Positions 48,374-57,801 of a stretch of 64,000 nt of DNA are shown piece after piece (position 1 is the stretch's first letter; each line of letters opens with the position of its first letter). The notes beneath the pieces are model-generated. The model was not told where the DNA came from. It searched no databases and worked only from the letters and a program-made list of their open reading frames with translations. A program made the translations under genes and the position numbers. Source of the DNA: Bdellovibrio sp. ZAP7 (lineage in GTDB: Bacteria > Bdellovibrionota > Bdellovibrionia > Bdellovibrionales > Bdellovibrionaceae); contig NZ_CP030082.1 of NCBI RefSeq assembly GCF_006874645.1, positions 2,666,001-2,730,000 of the forward strand, read 5' to 3'.

Positions 48374-48395
48374 GTTAACCTATTACAGGGTAAAC
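48374..48395. promoter_or_regulatory. Imperfect palindrome upstream of the Lrp gene
   Basis: GTTAACC tattaca GGGTAAAC, with TTACCTAA beside it. It could be a site for the Lrp-type protein or a distant relative of the ACCTA-TAGGT operators 330 bases away. Weak evidence. Confidence 0.3.
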
Positions 48396-48446
48396 ACCTG
48401 AACCCCATAAGAAACGAATGGCATTAAGTTTTAAGCGGGAGAGACC

Positions 48447-48893
48447 ATGCTACTGGATGAAACAGACAGAAAAATATTAAGCTTGCTGAAAGAAGACTCA
48501 CGTATGCAGTTCGCGGAGATCGGCAAAAAGGTCAATCTTTCGGCTCCCGCAGTTCACGCGCGTGTGAAGAAAATGGAAGCCGGGAAAGTAATTCAGGGGT
48601 ACTCGGTTGCGATTGATCCAGTGGCGGTGAATTCTGGATTGTGTGCGTTTGTGCGCATCGCGATTAATAAGGGCACGTCTTCAGGTTTAGCGAAGGATCT
48701 TAAAAAGTTTAAGCAGATCGAAGAATGCCATGGCGTTGCCGGCGAAGACTGCGTGATGGTAAAGCTTCGTGTCGGTACGACTTTGGAATTATCGAAATTG
48801 ATAGATCAGATTCGCGGAATCGACAATGTCGAAAGAACTTTGACTGTCGTAGTGTTGGAAACCCACTTCGAACGCGGCCTACAACCCTCTTAA
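48447..48893 (+). CDS. Lrp/AsnC-family transcriptional regulator
   Basis: 148 residues. N-terminal helix-turn-helix (DETDRKILSLLKEDSRMQFAEIGKKVNLSAPAVHARVKKMEAGKVIQGYSVAIDP) and C-terminal RAM domain (AFVRIAINKGTSSGLAKDLKKFKQIEECHGVAGEDCVMVKLRVGTTLELSKLIDQIRGIDNVERTLTVVVL) of normal family length. Such proteins form octamers and respond to amino acids. The ribosome binding site GGGAGAG precedes the ATG. Confidence 0.92.
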   Translation: MLLDETDRKILSLLKEDSRMQFAEIGKKVNLSAPAVHARVKKMEAGKVIQGYSVAIDPVAVNSGLCAFVRIAINKGTSSGLAKDLKKFKQIEECHGVAGEDCVMVKLRVGTTLELSKLIDQIRGIDNVERTLTVVVLETHFERGLQPS

Positions 48894-48904
48894 ATTTCAA
48901 TCAT

Positions 48905-48939
48905 GCAATTTCCACTGCCGCAGCGGAAGTGGAAATTGC
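48905..48939. other. Strong hairpin between converging genes
   Basis: Perfect GCAATTTCCACT/AGTGGAAATTGC arms around an inner CCGC a GCGG stem, no T-tract. It probably ends or stabilises transcripts from one or both sides. Confidence 0.55.
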
Positions 48940-48949
48940 AGCTTTGAAA

Positions 48950-49333
48950 CTATTTAGGAAAATGTTTGTAGTAAAGGTCCCATGAATCAATCATGGAGTT
49001 GTCGTCGAAGACGCAGAAGTCGTATTGGTCACTATTTTGCGCTTTTAGAATTCTGTTCTTAGCACCGACATCCCAGCAGTAAAGAGCCGCGGGATTTCCT
49101 GCAAGCGGAGTTGGATTCTTAGTCGGAGTTTTTGGTTTGGCGTTGAACGTCGTCCAAGCTTTGCAGTTTGGCTTGCCACCTTTGAAGCAAACTTCGTTCA
49201 GGTTCGCTTTTTGGTAAGTTTTAATTTTTACATCGTTGTACTTATCGTTATTGAAGTACTTTAATGTTTGGTCTGCGTGCGCAACTGAACCGATGACAAC
49301 AAAGACAAGTAATAAACCTGATAACTTATTCAT
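48950..49333 (-). CDS. Small secreted protein
   Basis: 127 residues from ATG 49333; the TAATG junction overlaps the stop of the upstream peptidase gene and GAAGAGGAAAA serves as ribosome binding site. Signal peptide MNKLSGLLLVFVVIGSVAHA. The mature part is polar with three cysteines (VCFKGGKPNC, YCWDVGAKN, FCVFDDN in the region, four counting both of the first motif). No domain recognised. Coupled translation with the papain-like peptidase suggests a related role, such as inhibitor or partner. Confidence 0.7.
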   Translation of the reverse strand: MNKLSGLLLVFVVIGSVAHADQTLKYFNNDKYNDVKIKTYQKANLNEVCFKGGKPNCKAWTTFNAKPKTPTKNPTPLAGNPAALYCWDVGAKNRILKAQNSDQYDFCVFDDNSMIDSWDLYYKHFPK

Positions 49334-50484
49334 TATTTTTCCTCTTCCAACCAAACTAACTTATTCTCTTCATAAAATGAATTATCGATGACAGAGCGAG
49401 CATCAACCCACCCGTCGTTATTTTCATTTTGCCATTGCTTACCATAGCTATTTTGAATCTTCACAGAATAGTAGCACTTCTCTTTTGTTTTACCTGTTGG
49501 ACAGAATTTCCTGTACCCAGTAATTACTGCACCATGATTCTCGTTGTAAGGATAGACGCTACCACTCACGCTTTTAAATTGTCGTTCACATTGTTTTGAG
49601 GGATTTTTTGCAGAACAGAACATTACAACTGTAGGAATATTTTTATCTAAGTTTTTAACAACTTGATCCATCATTAATTCAAATCCATCACTTTTAGACA
49701 AATTTTTTGGCGGATACGAAGACACTTTCATTGGCAGCTTCAACTCTACTGATTGCGATGAATCACTACATTTTTTAGGATACATCAACTCATTCAAAGC
49801 CTTTGCAAAAGAATCCTTCCCAAAGGATTGAAGAACTTTGGCATTGTCTTTATCTGAGTCCACGTTAAACGTTCCTGATACCTTCTCAGCTTCACCGGCC
49901 GCATAAGCGTCTGAAGAACAAGTAGGACATTTCGCTTTTTTTCGCACGTTCTTGTAGGATTCATAAAGTGCTAACCAGATTTGAGCTTGTGTTTCAGAAT
50001 AACCGTTTGCAGTGCCACCAGCAGTAGCCTTAGATAGAAATTGATCCAGGGAAGCACACGCTTCGGAAGGCGCGCGTCCCATTCTGCCTGCGACAGCATC
50101 AAAAACTTTTTTGGGAGAGCCAGATTGCCAGAGCTCTTCAAACTCGGAGTCATCCATTCCCTCATCAATGGCATCACCATTGTACCTGGAAATAGCAACG
50201 GGAGAAAACCTTTGAGATTCCGGCATTTCGGAACATTTATATTCTTTGTTCGTTCTCTTTATCGCTACACAATTCCAATAGTTCAATACTGCAGCCGCAG
50301 AAAATCCATAGCATAACCCAAATGAGTCTTGCGATAGAACCGGAGGCATATCCTCAATCTCTTGGTCTTTCTGAATACTATAATTTTTATTCGGAAGCTT
50401 TTCTGGCGTAGCGTAATACGAGCTTGCAAAGGCAATATTTATGCTTAAAAAAGGCATTAGCCAAAAAACAAATTGTTTATGCAT
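49333..50484 (-). CDS. Secreted papain-family (C1) cysteine peptidase
   Basis: 383 residues from ATG 50484, which begins a signal peptide (FVFWLMPFLSINIAFA); the frame is open upstream to 50601. Papain triad in order: VLSQDSFGLCYGFSAAAVLNYW (Gln oxyanion residue and catalytic Cys, compare QGSCGSCWAFS), ENHGAVITGYRKF (His) and VKIQNSYGKQWQNENNDGW (Asn, compare NSWG). An insert of about 170 residues rich in Lys and Ser separates Cys and His, and there is no typical propeptide. Protein degradation outside the cytoplasm is the likely role. It diverges from the HELLH-motif gene by 90 bases. Confidence 0.85.
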   Translation of the reverse strand: MHKQFVFWLMPFLSINIAFASSYYATPEKLPNKNYSIQKDQEIEDMPPVLSQDSFGLCYGFSAAAVLNYWNCVAIKRTNKEYKCSEMPESQRFSPVAISRYNGDAIDEGMDDSEFEELWQSGSPKKVFDAVAGRMGRAPSEACASLDQFLSKATAGGTANGYSETQAQIWLALYESYKNVRKKAKCPTCSSDAYAAGEAEKVSGTFNVDSDKDNAKVLQSFGKDSFAKALNELMYPKKCSDSSQSVELKLPMKVSSYPPKNLSKSDGFELMMDQVVKNLDKNIPTVVMFCSAKNPSKQCERQFKSVSGSVYPYNENHGAVITGYRKFCPTGKTKEKCYYSVKIQNSYGKQWQNENNDGWVDARSVIDNSFYEENKLVWLEEEK

Positions 50485-50573
50485 GATTAATTTTCTCACT
50501 TTGAGACAATCGATCAAATTAAATAAATAATTGACTAGTTTACCTCTCAACATTTCAGGACCTTCGTCCGAAG

Positions 50574-52583
50574 ATGATATTAATGAGGGCGTTTTTCTCA
50601 ATCCTAATCCTACTTAATTCATTTAATTCATACGCTGCTCCGGCAAAACAGCAGATTGTATTCTATACTCCTTTGCAATCGAGTGTAGTTTCCAGTGGAG
50701 ATTATGAGGACATACGCATCGACGCTGACCAGGACCAGAGCATTGATCTTTGGGTACTGAAGAAAGGTAATACACAAATCACCGTGCGACTAACTGGAAA
50801 GTCAGTTAATAGCTTTACCATTAAGAAATTTTCAAATTCAAACGTTATCGAAGCGGAGTACCAGGTAAAAAATGACAGGTTCAGTCTTGTCGCAAAATCC
50901 GTAAGAAATCCTCGAGTCATGAATGGAAGCGCAGAAGAATCATCATGTGATGATTCTTTGTCGGATCTGTCAAAAAAAATATCTGATCTCTCACTTGTAA
51001 GTAAGGCCAAGCTCGGCGATGCCGCTGCAAAGGTAATTAAATGTGATGCCGCTCAACCAGAAGTTTCCAAAAAAATTCAGTCCGCTCTTTCAAGTCTCAT
51101 CGTGGACAAAGAGCTACAAGCATGTATCTCTGGCGATAAGGTTCAGGCTATTTTTCCAAAAAAACAAAAAGCAGATATTCTATACTATGGAAAAAAACTT
51201 GAACTGGATTTGAAAAAAATTGGTGCTAATCAGGAGCCGCAAACGGATCTAATTACATGCGATTCGCAAGAGTCCATCGAGATTTTAAATGCGAAATACA
51301 TGGAAAATGGGAATATTGCTTTTTCAATTCCAAAAGACTACGATCCATCAAAACTTTCGAAAGAGTCCAAACCTTTACTGTTACACGAACTTCTTCATCG
51401 GGTTGGAATAGTCAAAGACACAGATGTCGAAAAAATTGTTAACGTCTGTGTATTTAACATGGCAGTAACAACAACCCCGAGCGTCGGAGGTGGTGGCTTT
51501 GGTGATGAACAGCTAAAGATCAGCCACTCTGCAAATGATAATGGAAAAAAGAATAATGTCGTAAAAGGTGACGTCGAGAATGCAAAAGAAGTTAAGCCAC
51601 CTGTCCGTGCGCCATCAAGCACAGCTGCAGACAAAGGTGGCGGCGGCGAAGGTGTAAACATCGCGAAGGAAGTTTCTGTCGCAGAAGTTAAACAAGCCGT
51701 TCCTTCTGCTGATAAGCTTGCAGTGAATTCAGTCAATATGACAGACGAAGGCAAGGCCCAAGCGGTTGCCGCGAGCCAACGCCAATCGGCACCAGTATTT
51801 GCTATGGCGGATCGAGCGATGGGGGTTATGAATACTCCGGCACTTGCCAGTAGCGATGATTCTTATTCTTATTCGAGCTCAACAGCTTCGAGCGATTCTA
51901 GCAGTTCGTCATCTTCCCGCTCCTCTTCTTCTCGATCTGGCTCTGGGCAGCGTTACCAAGCTCGCTACGAAGGATACGAGAGCAAAGCAGTGGCTGATTC
52001 CAACAAAAATTATGATGCACAAAAAGGCATCTATGTACCTAGTTCGAAAAACGGCATGAAGGTTGTCGAGGAAGTTGATCTCACTCGCCAAACAAATGCG
52101 GCTGATCGTACGGGTTCCGCACAGACAGCAACGAACTCCCGTAATGTTGCTTCCACGGGCCGAGGAACGGTAGCTCCCCGTGGTTCGCAGGCGGCTGGTG
52201 AAGAACAACCTGATTCTAATGAAGTGAACGTAGCCTCCGCTGGTGGTGGTTCTAGCGTGGGATCAGGCTCTGGCGGCGGCAGCGGAACATTCTATTCCGG
52301 TGGCGGCTCTGACAGAAAAACGAATGCGAATACGCGCCGAGGAGTAGCCTCTGGCTCCACTGGCACTGCTTCGGCTGATTCCCGAGAAGAAGTTCTCTCC
52401 CGCATTACGGGAACAAGCTACAAAGAAGTAAAATCAAAGCTTAGCACCTCGGAGTTTAAGAACTCCCTTGTGCAAAACCAAATTAAGATCGTTGATACCT
52501 ATGGTAACGAAGTCGGTGCTTCACAAGCTCGTACAATCTTCCTGGATGATGGTAGCCGCTTTATCATGCAGCGAAGAAAATAA
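50574..52583 (+). CDS. Secreted protein with HELLH motif and Gly/Ser-rich tail
   Basis: 669 residues (ATG 50574; ATG 50583 also possible). Signal peptide (FFSILILLNSFNSYA). Residues about 25-300 are globular, with the zinc-peptidase-like LLLHELLHRVGIVKD (HELLH at 271-275). The remaining 370 residues are low complexity: Ala/Val/Lys repeats, a Ser run near 430-460 (SSSTASSDSSSS...), Gly/Ser blocks near 555-590, and a short ordered C-terminus (EEVLSRITGTSYKEVKSKL...). A third zinc ligand is not obvious, so metal binding is unproven. Divergent from the papain-like peptidase gene. Confidence 0.7.
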   Translation: MILMRAFFSILILLNSFNSYAAPAKQQIVFYTPLQSSVVSSGDYEDIRIDADQDQSIDLWVLKKGNTQITVRLTGKSVNSFTIKKFSNSNVIEAEYQVKNDRFSLVAKSVRNPRVMNGSAEESSCDDSLSDLSKKISDLSLVSKAKLGDAAAKVIKCDAAQPEVSKKIQSALSSLIVDKELQACISGDKVQAIFPKKQKADILYYGKKLELDLKKIGANQEPQTDLITCDSQESIEILNAKYMENGNIAFSIPKDYDPSKLSKESKPLLLHELLHRVGIVKDTDVEKIVNVCVFNMAVTTTPSVGGGGFGDEQLKISHSANDNGKKNNVVKGDVENAKEVKPPVRAPSSTAADKGGGGEGVNIAKEVSVAEVKQAVPSADKLAVNSVNMTDEGKAQAVAASQRQSAPVFAMADRAMGVMNTPALASSDDSYSYSSSTASSDSSSSSSSRSSSSRSGSGQRYQARYEGYESKAVADSNKNYDAQKGIYVPSSKNGMKVVEEVDLTRQTNAADRTGSAQTATNSRNVASTGRGTVAPRGSQAAGEEQPDSNEVNVASAGGGSSVGSGSGGGSGTFYSGGGSDRKTNANTRRGVASGSTGTASADSREEVLSRITGTSYKEVKSKLSTSEFKNSLVQNQIKIVDTYGNEVGASQARTIFLDDGSRFIMQRRK

Positions 52584-52854
52584 TCTTGCGCCGATCGCCG
52601 TTTGCTTGCACAAAAGCGCCGCGCACTCACCGACTTTTACGAATATCCGCCCCATTCGCCCCATCCCACATTGAGACATTCCCAATAACTCCATGAAAAC
52701 TAATTGGACAGGGTTCATTCACTGTCTAAATTTTAGTTTACACTTTACCTCCTCGTGGAAATTCAGTGTCGAACAGTTTGCAGTTGGTGCCGTTTTTGGG
52801 TGGGCGCAGTTTTGCATTACGAAGTCTTGTCTCTTATTACTCTGGGGAGGGTTG
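52584..52854. other. Intergenic region, no gene identified
   Basis: 271 bases between two rightward genes. An in-frame extension of the next gene reaches 52693 but lacks a ribosome binding site and a signal sequence, so it is read as leader. Confidence 0.4.
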
Positions 52855-54117
52855 ATGAGAAATCTTCGTGGGAATCTGGCCAAACTATTCATCCTGATCG
52901 GTTCGGCGGTTACGATTGTCTCATTTCAGAACTGCTCTAAGGCAGCCTTTAATATCGATGCAAAGGCAAAGCAGTCCGCTCTTGATAACGGTACTGTTTT
53001 CGGCGCTACAGACAGTGCCGAGTATCCAGACGAGGGTACAAACACTCCAGACAGCTCGGAAGACGACGGCACGAATGTGCCAGACGATTCCGCTTATTCA
53101 AAAATCAGTGTAACGCCAAACCCGGTTTGCGGACCTAAAGTTGGCGACACTTCTAAGCTTTCCATCCTTTCAACGACCAGTAAAATTGTCGGTGTCCTCT
53201 ATAAATCGACGATGGGTTCAATCGCGGCAGGAGCAACGGTTGTTCAGGTTTATGACTCTGAAGCTTATTCAAAAAGCTTTAAAGATCAGCTGACGACTTC
53301 GAAAAACATCGAACTTCCTATCAGCGCTCCGCTGACAGAAGGTGTTTACTCTGTCGTGTTTTATGATGGTGCTAAGGCTTCCTCTCCTTATAAGTATTCA
53401 ATGGATGGCGGCGCTAAAGCTGTAGCTCCTATACTTGATTCCGTGGCTGCGATGTTGGATGTGAACTCGGCATTCAGAATCGGTAAAGATGGTAAGCTTC
53501 AAGGTAAAGTGCAAATTGCAAACGTCCTTGTAGGTTTTGAAGGCGATGCTGCTTGTGCGAACGCTGATAAGATTGACCCATTGTTGTTGCAATTGAACAC
53601 GAAATCACCAAAACCAATTTCTCTGACTTCTCCAGAGAACGGTGTGATGTTTGACCTTCTGGGCGCATTGAATAACCACAAACCAGTGAAGTCTGCTTGG
53701 TTCGCCTCTGCTGACACTGAAGACTACTTCCTGGTTCTGCCAAATGGCCAAGGTAAAGTTCTCGGTATCAACGAATTGTTCGGTGATGCGACCCTGGGCC
53801 CAGATAAAAAGTTTGCGAAACAAGGTTTTGCGGCACTCGCTAAGTACGATGACGACAAAGACAAAATTATCACGGGCGCCGACTCTGTATTCAGCTCACT
53901 GAAACTTTGGAAAGACGACAATCTGGATGGTATCGCTCAAGCTTCAGAGCTGCACTCTCTGGATGAAAAAGGTGTGATCGCCATCGACTTGAGATACGAC
54001 CGCCGTTACAAAGAGGTCGACCAACACGGCAACATGGTTCGCTACAAATCAGTGGTGGTCATGAAAGATAACAGCTACGGATTGGTTTACGACTTGTACC
54101 TAAGATTTATTAAATAA
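52855..54117 (+). CDS. Lipoprotein with EF-hand/dockerin-like calcium loop region
   Basis: 420 residues from ATG 52855 behind GGGGAGGG. A signal sequence ends in TIVSFQNCSKAAF; Cys in FQNC is the likely lipidated residue, a form not matching the E. coli lipobox but seen in predators of this group (recollection). Residues 40-75 are acidic linker (DEGTNTPDSSEDDGTNVPD). A globular part follows, and near 345-385 AKYDDDKDKIITGAD and LWKDDNLDGIAQASEL look like paired calcium loops. Function unknown; outer-membrane or surface location inferred. Confidence 0.75.
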   Translation: MRNLRGNLAKLFILIGSAVTIVSFQNCSKAAFNIDAKAKQSALDNGTVFGATDSAEYPDEGTNTPDSSEDDGTNVPDDSAYSKISVTPNPVCGPKVGDTSKLSILSTTSKIVGVLYKSTMGSIAAGATVVQVYDSEAYSKSFKDQLTTSKNIELPISAPLTEGVYSVVFYDGAKASSPYKYSMDGGAKAVAPILDSVAAMLDVNSAFRIGKDGKLQGKVQIANVLVGFEGDAACANADKIDPLLLQLNTKSPKPISLTSPENGVMFDLLGALNNHKPVKSAWFASADTEDYFLVLPNGQGKVLGINELFGDATLGPDKKFAKQGFAALAKYDDDKDKIITGADSVFSSLKLWKDDNLDGIAQASELHSLDEKGVIAIDLRYDRRYKEVDQHGNMVRYKSVVVMKDNSYGLVYDLYLRFIK

Positions 54118-54169
54118 ATAAGAATCGAAAGAGAGATCAATAACAACAAACCGAATTAACCCTAAAAGC

Positions 54170-54205
54170 AAAAAGCCCGGTGATAAACCGGGCTTTTTCT
54201 TTTTA
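54170..54205. terminator. Intrinsic terminator
   Basis: AAAAAGCCCGG tgataaa CCGGGCTTTTTCTTTTT after the 52855-54117 lipoprotein gene; also placed to stop leftward transcription from 54239. Confidence 0.85.
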
Positions 54206-54208
54206 TGC

Positions 54209-54237
54209 GGTGTCCACGTAAACAGGAACCGGGCACC
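54209..54237 (+). repeat. Dispersed short repeat, copy 2
   Basis: GGTGTCCACGTAAACAGGAACCGGGCACC. Ends GGTG/GGCACC are themselves complementary. It is adjacent to a terminator, like copy 3. Confidence 0.6.
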
Positions 54238-54238
54238 G

Positions 54239-55339
54239 TTATTGGCCACCACGAAACAGATCAAAAGAAACTCCAATCAGTCCGTAATCAGTGCGACTTC
54301 CATCAAAGAGCCAAGGATAATACTTTGCAAAAACAGTGATCCCCAGAGAATGATCCCCTTCATCTTTATAAGCAGAGCCCTTCACAAAACACCAGTCTAA
54401 TGAATAAGATGCATATACTCCTGGCGATAATCGAAAAGTTTCATCTTTATCTTCGAAGGCCTGGGCACGAACGTATCCCAATGAAGGGCCCACGTTTATA
54501 AAGCCAGTCAGGGAGTTTGAATAAAGTGACCGCCACACAGGCCCCGCTGAAAGAGTCCAAAGCCACGCTGACTTAAAGGTGTTCGCATTGAAATAGTCTG
54601 ACGGATGAACATCCCCCAAATTCTGTGCATCGAAGTTAAAAAAACTGCCTTCTGATACTCTAAAAAAATTCGCCGAATAAAAAGCAAACCCATCGGGTTT
54701 GGAATTATTAAAAGTCGTTGCCGCGACAGGCGTAATCCCCACCGACACCAGATAGCTCAAAGAATATACTGAAGCCGGTGCTTCGGAATAGGTATCAGGG
54801 TCCTTTGCCGCCAATTTGTTTCTTTCAAAAATAAACTCTAAATTGCACTCTTCTGCCCCACCGACACTCACTGGAACCGAAACTTTTACTTCGTCCTGGT
54901 CTTTGAAATCCCACTTGCTTGGAAAGGCAATAAAACCCCATGAGTACCAATTGCTTTGAACCTCGGAAAACGTTCTTTCCGTAGCTTCCATCATAATTCT
55001 TTCACGCCCTCCAGAAAATGCCGCGGAAATTCGATTCCTTTCGACGCGAACCACTTTGGAAGAAGAATTGACGATTCCTAAAAAAAGAAAGTTAAAGCGA
55101 CTGCCTCCCACTATTTTTGCTTCACTCAAAATTCCACATTGATTACTAAGCCTTGACGTTGTCATCGAAGCCGGATCTGTCCAGTCAGAAAGTTCTGAGG
55201 GCAAAAATCGGGGTATCAGACCGTATCTTGGAACGGATCTGGAACCAATTTCAGCGGTTATGAATTCTCTATCCCATTCACTACGCGCGTGGGACTGACA
55301 GGCAAGCAACATCATCAACAAGGCGATCAATGATCTCAT
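54239..55339 (-). CDS. Exported protein, possible outer-membrane beta structure
   Basis: 366 residues with a signal peptide (LIALLMMLLACQSHA; the Cys before QSHA could be lipidated, but the lipobox is poor). Two cysteines may pair (NQCGIL, AEECNLE). The C-terminal half alternates aromatic and polar residues (LWTLSAGPVWRSLYSNSLTGFINVGPSLGYVRAQ, GVYASYSLDWCFVKG, YGLIGVSFDLFRGG), as in outer-membrane barrels. It overlaps the upstream lipoprotein gene by four bases, so the two are one operon and perhaps one complex. No family recognised. Confidence 0.7.
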   Translation of the reverse strand: MRSLIALLMMLLACQSHARSEWDREFITAEIGSRSVPRYGLIPRFLPSELSDWTDPASMTTSRLSNQCGILSEAKIVGGSRFNFLFLGIVNSSSKVVRVERNRISAAFSGGRERIMMEATERTFSEVQSNWYSWGFIAFPSKWDFKDQDEVKVSVPVSVGGAEECNLEFIFERNKLAAKDPDTYSEAPASVYSLSYLVSVGITPVAATTFNNSKPDGFAFYSANFFRVSEGSFFNFDAQNLGDVHPSDYFNANTFKSAWLWTLSAGPVWRSLYSNSLTGFINVGPSLGYVRAQAFEDKDETFRLSPGVYASYSLDWCFVKGSAYKDEGDHSLGITVFAKYYPWLFDGSRTDYGLIGVSFDLFRGGQ

Positions 55340-55809
55340 AGGAAATCCTCGATTCTGTAGAGTCGCTCAAAGACAATATGATTTTTGGTGTCATTTGGTA
55401 CTTCGATGGAAACAAAAGTATCCTTAAGACCCAATTTATTCTTTTCATTCGGAGACAAGTTCATCTCGCAACTCATTTTGATGACTTTGCGATATTTTAG
55501 AACAACTGTTCCTTCCGACTCCGGAGTGCGACAACGAAGAGACAGTCGTTCGTCATTGATCGTCGCAATCACTTTATCCAGCTGAATGGAATGATCGGCC
55601 TTTTCACCGTTGGAAATAAGAACCTGAATAGTTTTCTTGTCGCGCTCCCCGCCCCGGGATCTTAGGAATTTCCAAAGCTCGGGAGAATCAGAAATAATGA
55701 ACGGCCCTCTGCTGACGATTTTATACTCGCCCACGTCGGAATAGTTGATTTTCTTGGTAGTACAGCCCGCCAGCAAAGCTGCACCCAACACTGCTCCTAT
55801 AAGTTTCAT
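55336..55809 (-). CDS. Small lipoprotein
   Basis: 157 residues. Classical lipobox LLAGC at residues 12-16 (MKLIGAVLGAALLAGCTTKK). The mature part is beta-rich with two cysteines (SLRCRTPE, KMSCEMNL). The next residue after Cys is Thr, so outer-membrane retention is expected by E. coli rules. First gene of a two-gene unit with the 54239-55339 gene. Confidence 0.78.
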   Translation of the reverse strand: MKLIGAVLGAALLAGCTTKKINYSDVGEYKIVSRGPFIISDSPELWKFLRSRGGERDKKTIQVLISNGEKADHSIQLDKVIATINDERLSLRCRTPESEGTVVLKYRKVIKMSCEMNLSPNEKNKLGLKDTFVSIEVPNDTKNHIVFERLYRIEDFL

Positions 55810-55892
55810 ACTTACCTCGTAAATCCAGTGTAATGATCCCGATCATTGAGGTCAAAAAACATAAATAGTAACAAGTTTATGATGCGGAAAAT

Positions 55893-55928
55893 AAAAAAGC
55901 CCGGCGACAAACCGGGCTTTTTCTTTTT
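55893..55928. terminator. Intrinsic terminator
   Basis: AAAAAAGCCCGG cgacaaa CCGGGCTTTTTCTTTTT, downstream of glnS (leftward) and beyond copy 3 of the short repeat. Confidence 0.85.
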
Positions 55929-55933
55929 AATGG

Positions 55934-55962
55934 GGTGTACACGTAAACAGGACCTGGCACCC
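55934..55962 (+). repeat. Dispersed short repeat, copy 3
   Basis: GGTGTACACGTAAACAGGACCTGGCACCC region; its last base overlaps the glnS stop codon. It combines the left half of copy 2 with the right half of copy 1. Confidence 0.6.
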
Positions 55963-57674
55963 TAGTGGGAGCTGGCTAGGTCTACCACTTGATTGAAGAC
56001 GAGGTGATCTGGTTTGGAGTCTTTGTTGTCCAAGCAGAAGTAACCAACCCGTTCGAATTGGTAGCGATTTTCTAGAGTGGCCTTGGCCAGGCTCTTTTCA
56101 AGTTTCGCGTTTTTGATCACTTTCAAAGAATCAGGGTTCAAATTGGATTTGAAGTCTTTGCCCTCTGGTACATCTTCAGGGTGCGCTACTTTAAACAAGC
56201 GACCGTACAAGCGTACTTCCGCGTCCACGCAATCGGTTGCGGAAACCCAGTGAACGATGCCTTTTACTTTGCGACCGTCAGCCAATGGCTTGCCACCCAA
56301 AGTTTCAACGAAGTATTCACAGCGAAGCTCTTTGATTTTGCCGGAAGCATCTTTGATCACTTCATTGCATTTAATCACATAGGCATTACGCAAACGCACT
56401 TCTTTACCAGGTCCCAAACGGAAGAAGTCTTCAGTTGGGTTTTCCATAAAGTCTGAAGCGTCGATGTAAACCTCTTTGGTGAAAGAAAGTTCGCGCTTGC
56501 CAAGATCTGCATTTTTCGGATGAACCGAAGACAAGATCGTTTCTTTGTGGCCTTCCGGAAGATTCGTGATCACAACTTTAATTGGATCAAGAACGGCCAT
56601 TGCACGGTGAGAAACCTCGTCCAAGTGATCGCGCACGCAAGCTTCCAAGATATCAAACTCGATCAAGCTTTCAGCTTTAGAGACTCCGATACGTTTTGCG
56701 AAGCGACGGATGGATTCAGGAGTGTAACCACGTCTGCGAGCAGCCGAAATAGTTGGCATACGAGGGTCATCCCACCCGTTCACCAAACCTTCCTTCACCA
56801 GTTGCAAAAGCTTACGTTTACTCATTACGAAGTAAGTCATGTTCATACGAGCGAACTCGTATTGGTGAGGCTCACCAGGAACATCCACGTTTTCCACGCA
56901 CCAGTCATAAAATGGACGGTGATCTTGGAACTCAAGGGTACAGATAGAGTGGGTGATCATCTCTTTCGCGTCAGAAAGCGGATGAGCATAGTCGTACATT
57001 GGGTAAATGCACCACTTATCCCCTGTGCGGTGATGGTGGGCTTTACGAATACGATACAACAATGGATCACGCATGTTCATGTTTGGTGAAGCCATGTCGA
57101 TTTTTGCACGAAGGATGTGCTCCCCTTCTGCGAACTCCCCCGCACGCATGCGACGGAAGAGGTCCAAGTTTTCTTCAACAGAGCGGTCGCGGAATGGAGA
57201 GTTTTTACCCGGATGAGTGAAGTCACCGCGATTTGCACGAACTTCTTCTTCGTTTTGAGAATCGACATATGCTTTGCCGTCTCTAATAAGTTGCTCAGCC
57301 CACTGATAGATCTCTTCGAAATAATCAGACGCATAGAACAGGTTTTTGCCCCAATCATAACCCAACCATTTAACGTCGTTCATGATGGATTCAACGTACT
57401 CAGTGTCTTCTGTCTCTGGATTAGTATCATCGAAACGAAGATGGCAACGGCCGTTGTATTCCTGGGCCAACCCAAAGTTCAAACAAATCGATTTCGCATG
57501 ACCTAGGTGAAGGTAACCATTTGGTTCCGGTGGAAAACGAGTCACCACTTCTTTCACTTTGCCTGATTCAAGATCTTTTTCGATGATTTGTTTTAGAAAA
57601 TTCGCGCCCTCTGCAGGTGCTTTTTCGTTGGTCTTTGGAGCGGCTTTATTATTGGAATTATTAGGCTTATTCAT
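55962..57674 (-). CDS. glnS: Glutaminyl-tRNA synthetase
   Basis: 570 residues (E. coli GlnRS 554). Class I signatures: [17 protein letters not shown] (HIGH motif as HLGH, 56-59) and [12 protein letters not shown] (KMSKS motif as MSKRK). Also [10 protein letters not shown] and the C-terminal anticodon-binding beta barrels ([15 protein letters not shown]...). It attaches glutamine directly to tRNA-Gln, so the indirect GatCAB route is not needed for this amino acid. An N-terminal extension of about 25 residues is rich in Asn, Lys and Ala. ATG 57674 follows GGAT. Confidence 0.95.
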   Translation of the reverse strand: MNKPNNSNNKAAPKTNEKAPAEGANFLKQIIEKDLESGKVKEVVTRFPPEPNGYLHLGHAKSICLNFGLAQEYNGRCHLRFDDTNPETEDTEYVESIMNDVKWLGYDWGKNLFYASDYFEEIYQWAEQLIRDGKAYVDSQNEEEVRANRGDFTHPGKNSPFRDRSVEENLDLFRRMRAGEFAEGEHILRAKIDMASPNMNMRDPLLYRIRKAHHHRTGDKWCIYPMYDYAHPLSDAKEMITHSICTLEFQDHRPFYDWCVENVDVPGEPHQYEFARMNMTYFVMSKRKLLQLVKEGLVNGWDDPRMPTISAARRRGYTPESIRRFAKRIGVSKAESLIEFDILEACVRDHLDEVSHRAMAVLDPIKVVITNLPEGHKETILSSVHPKNADLGKRELSFTKEVYIDASDFMENPTEDFFRLGPGKEVRLRNAYVIKCNEVIKDASGKIKELRCEYFVETLGGKPLADGRKVKGIVHWVSATDCVDAEVRLYGRLFKVAHPEDVPEGKDFKSNLNPDSLKVIKNAKLEKSLAKATLENRYQFERVGYFCLDNKDSKPDHLVFNQVVDLASSH

Positions 57675-57801
57675 AATCCATTAAGTACACTCCCGGCCCC
57701 CCGAGCTGTCAAGTCCAGCCCCCGAAGATGAGCAAGTTTACTGTGAAGTACGATCGCTAGCCACGGCGCTTCTAATGACAAACCTGATATCCAAGGCCCT
57801 T

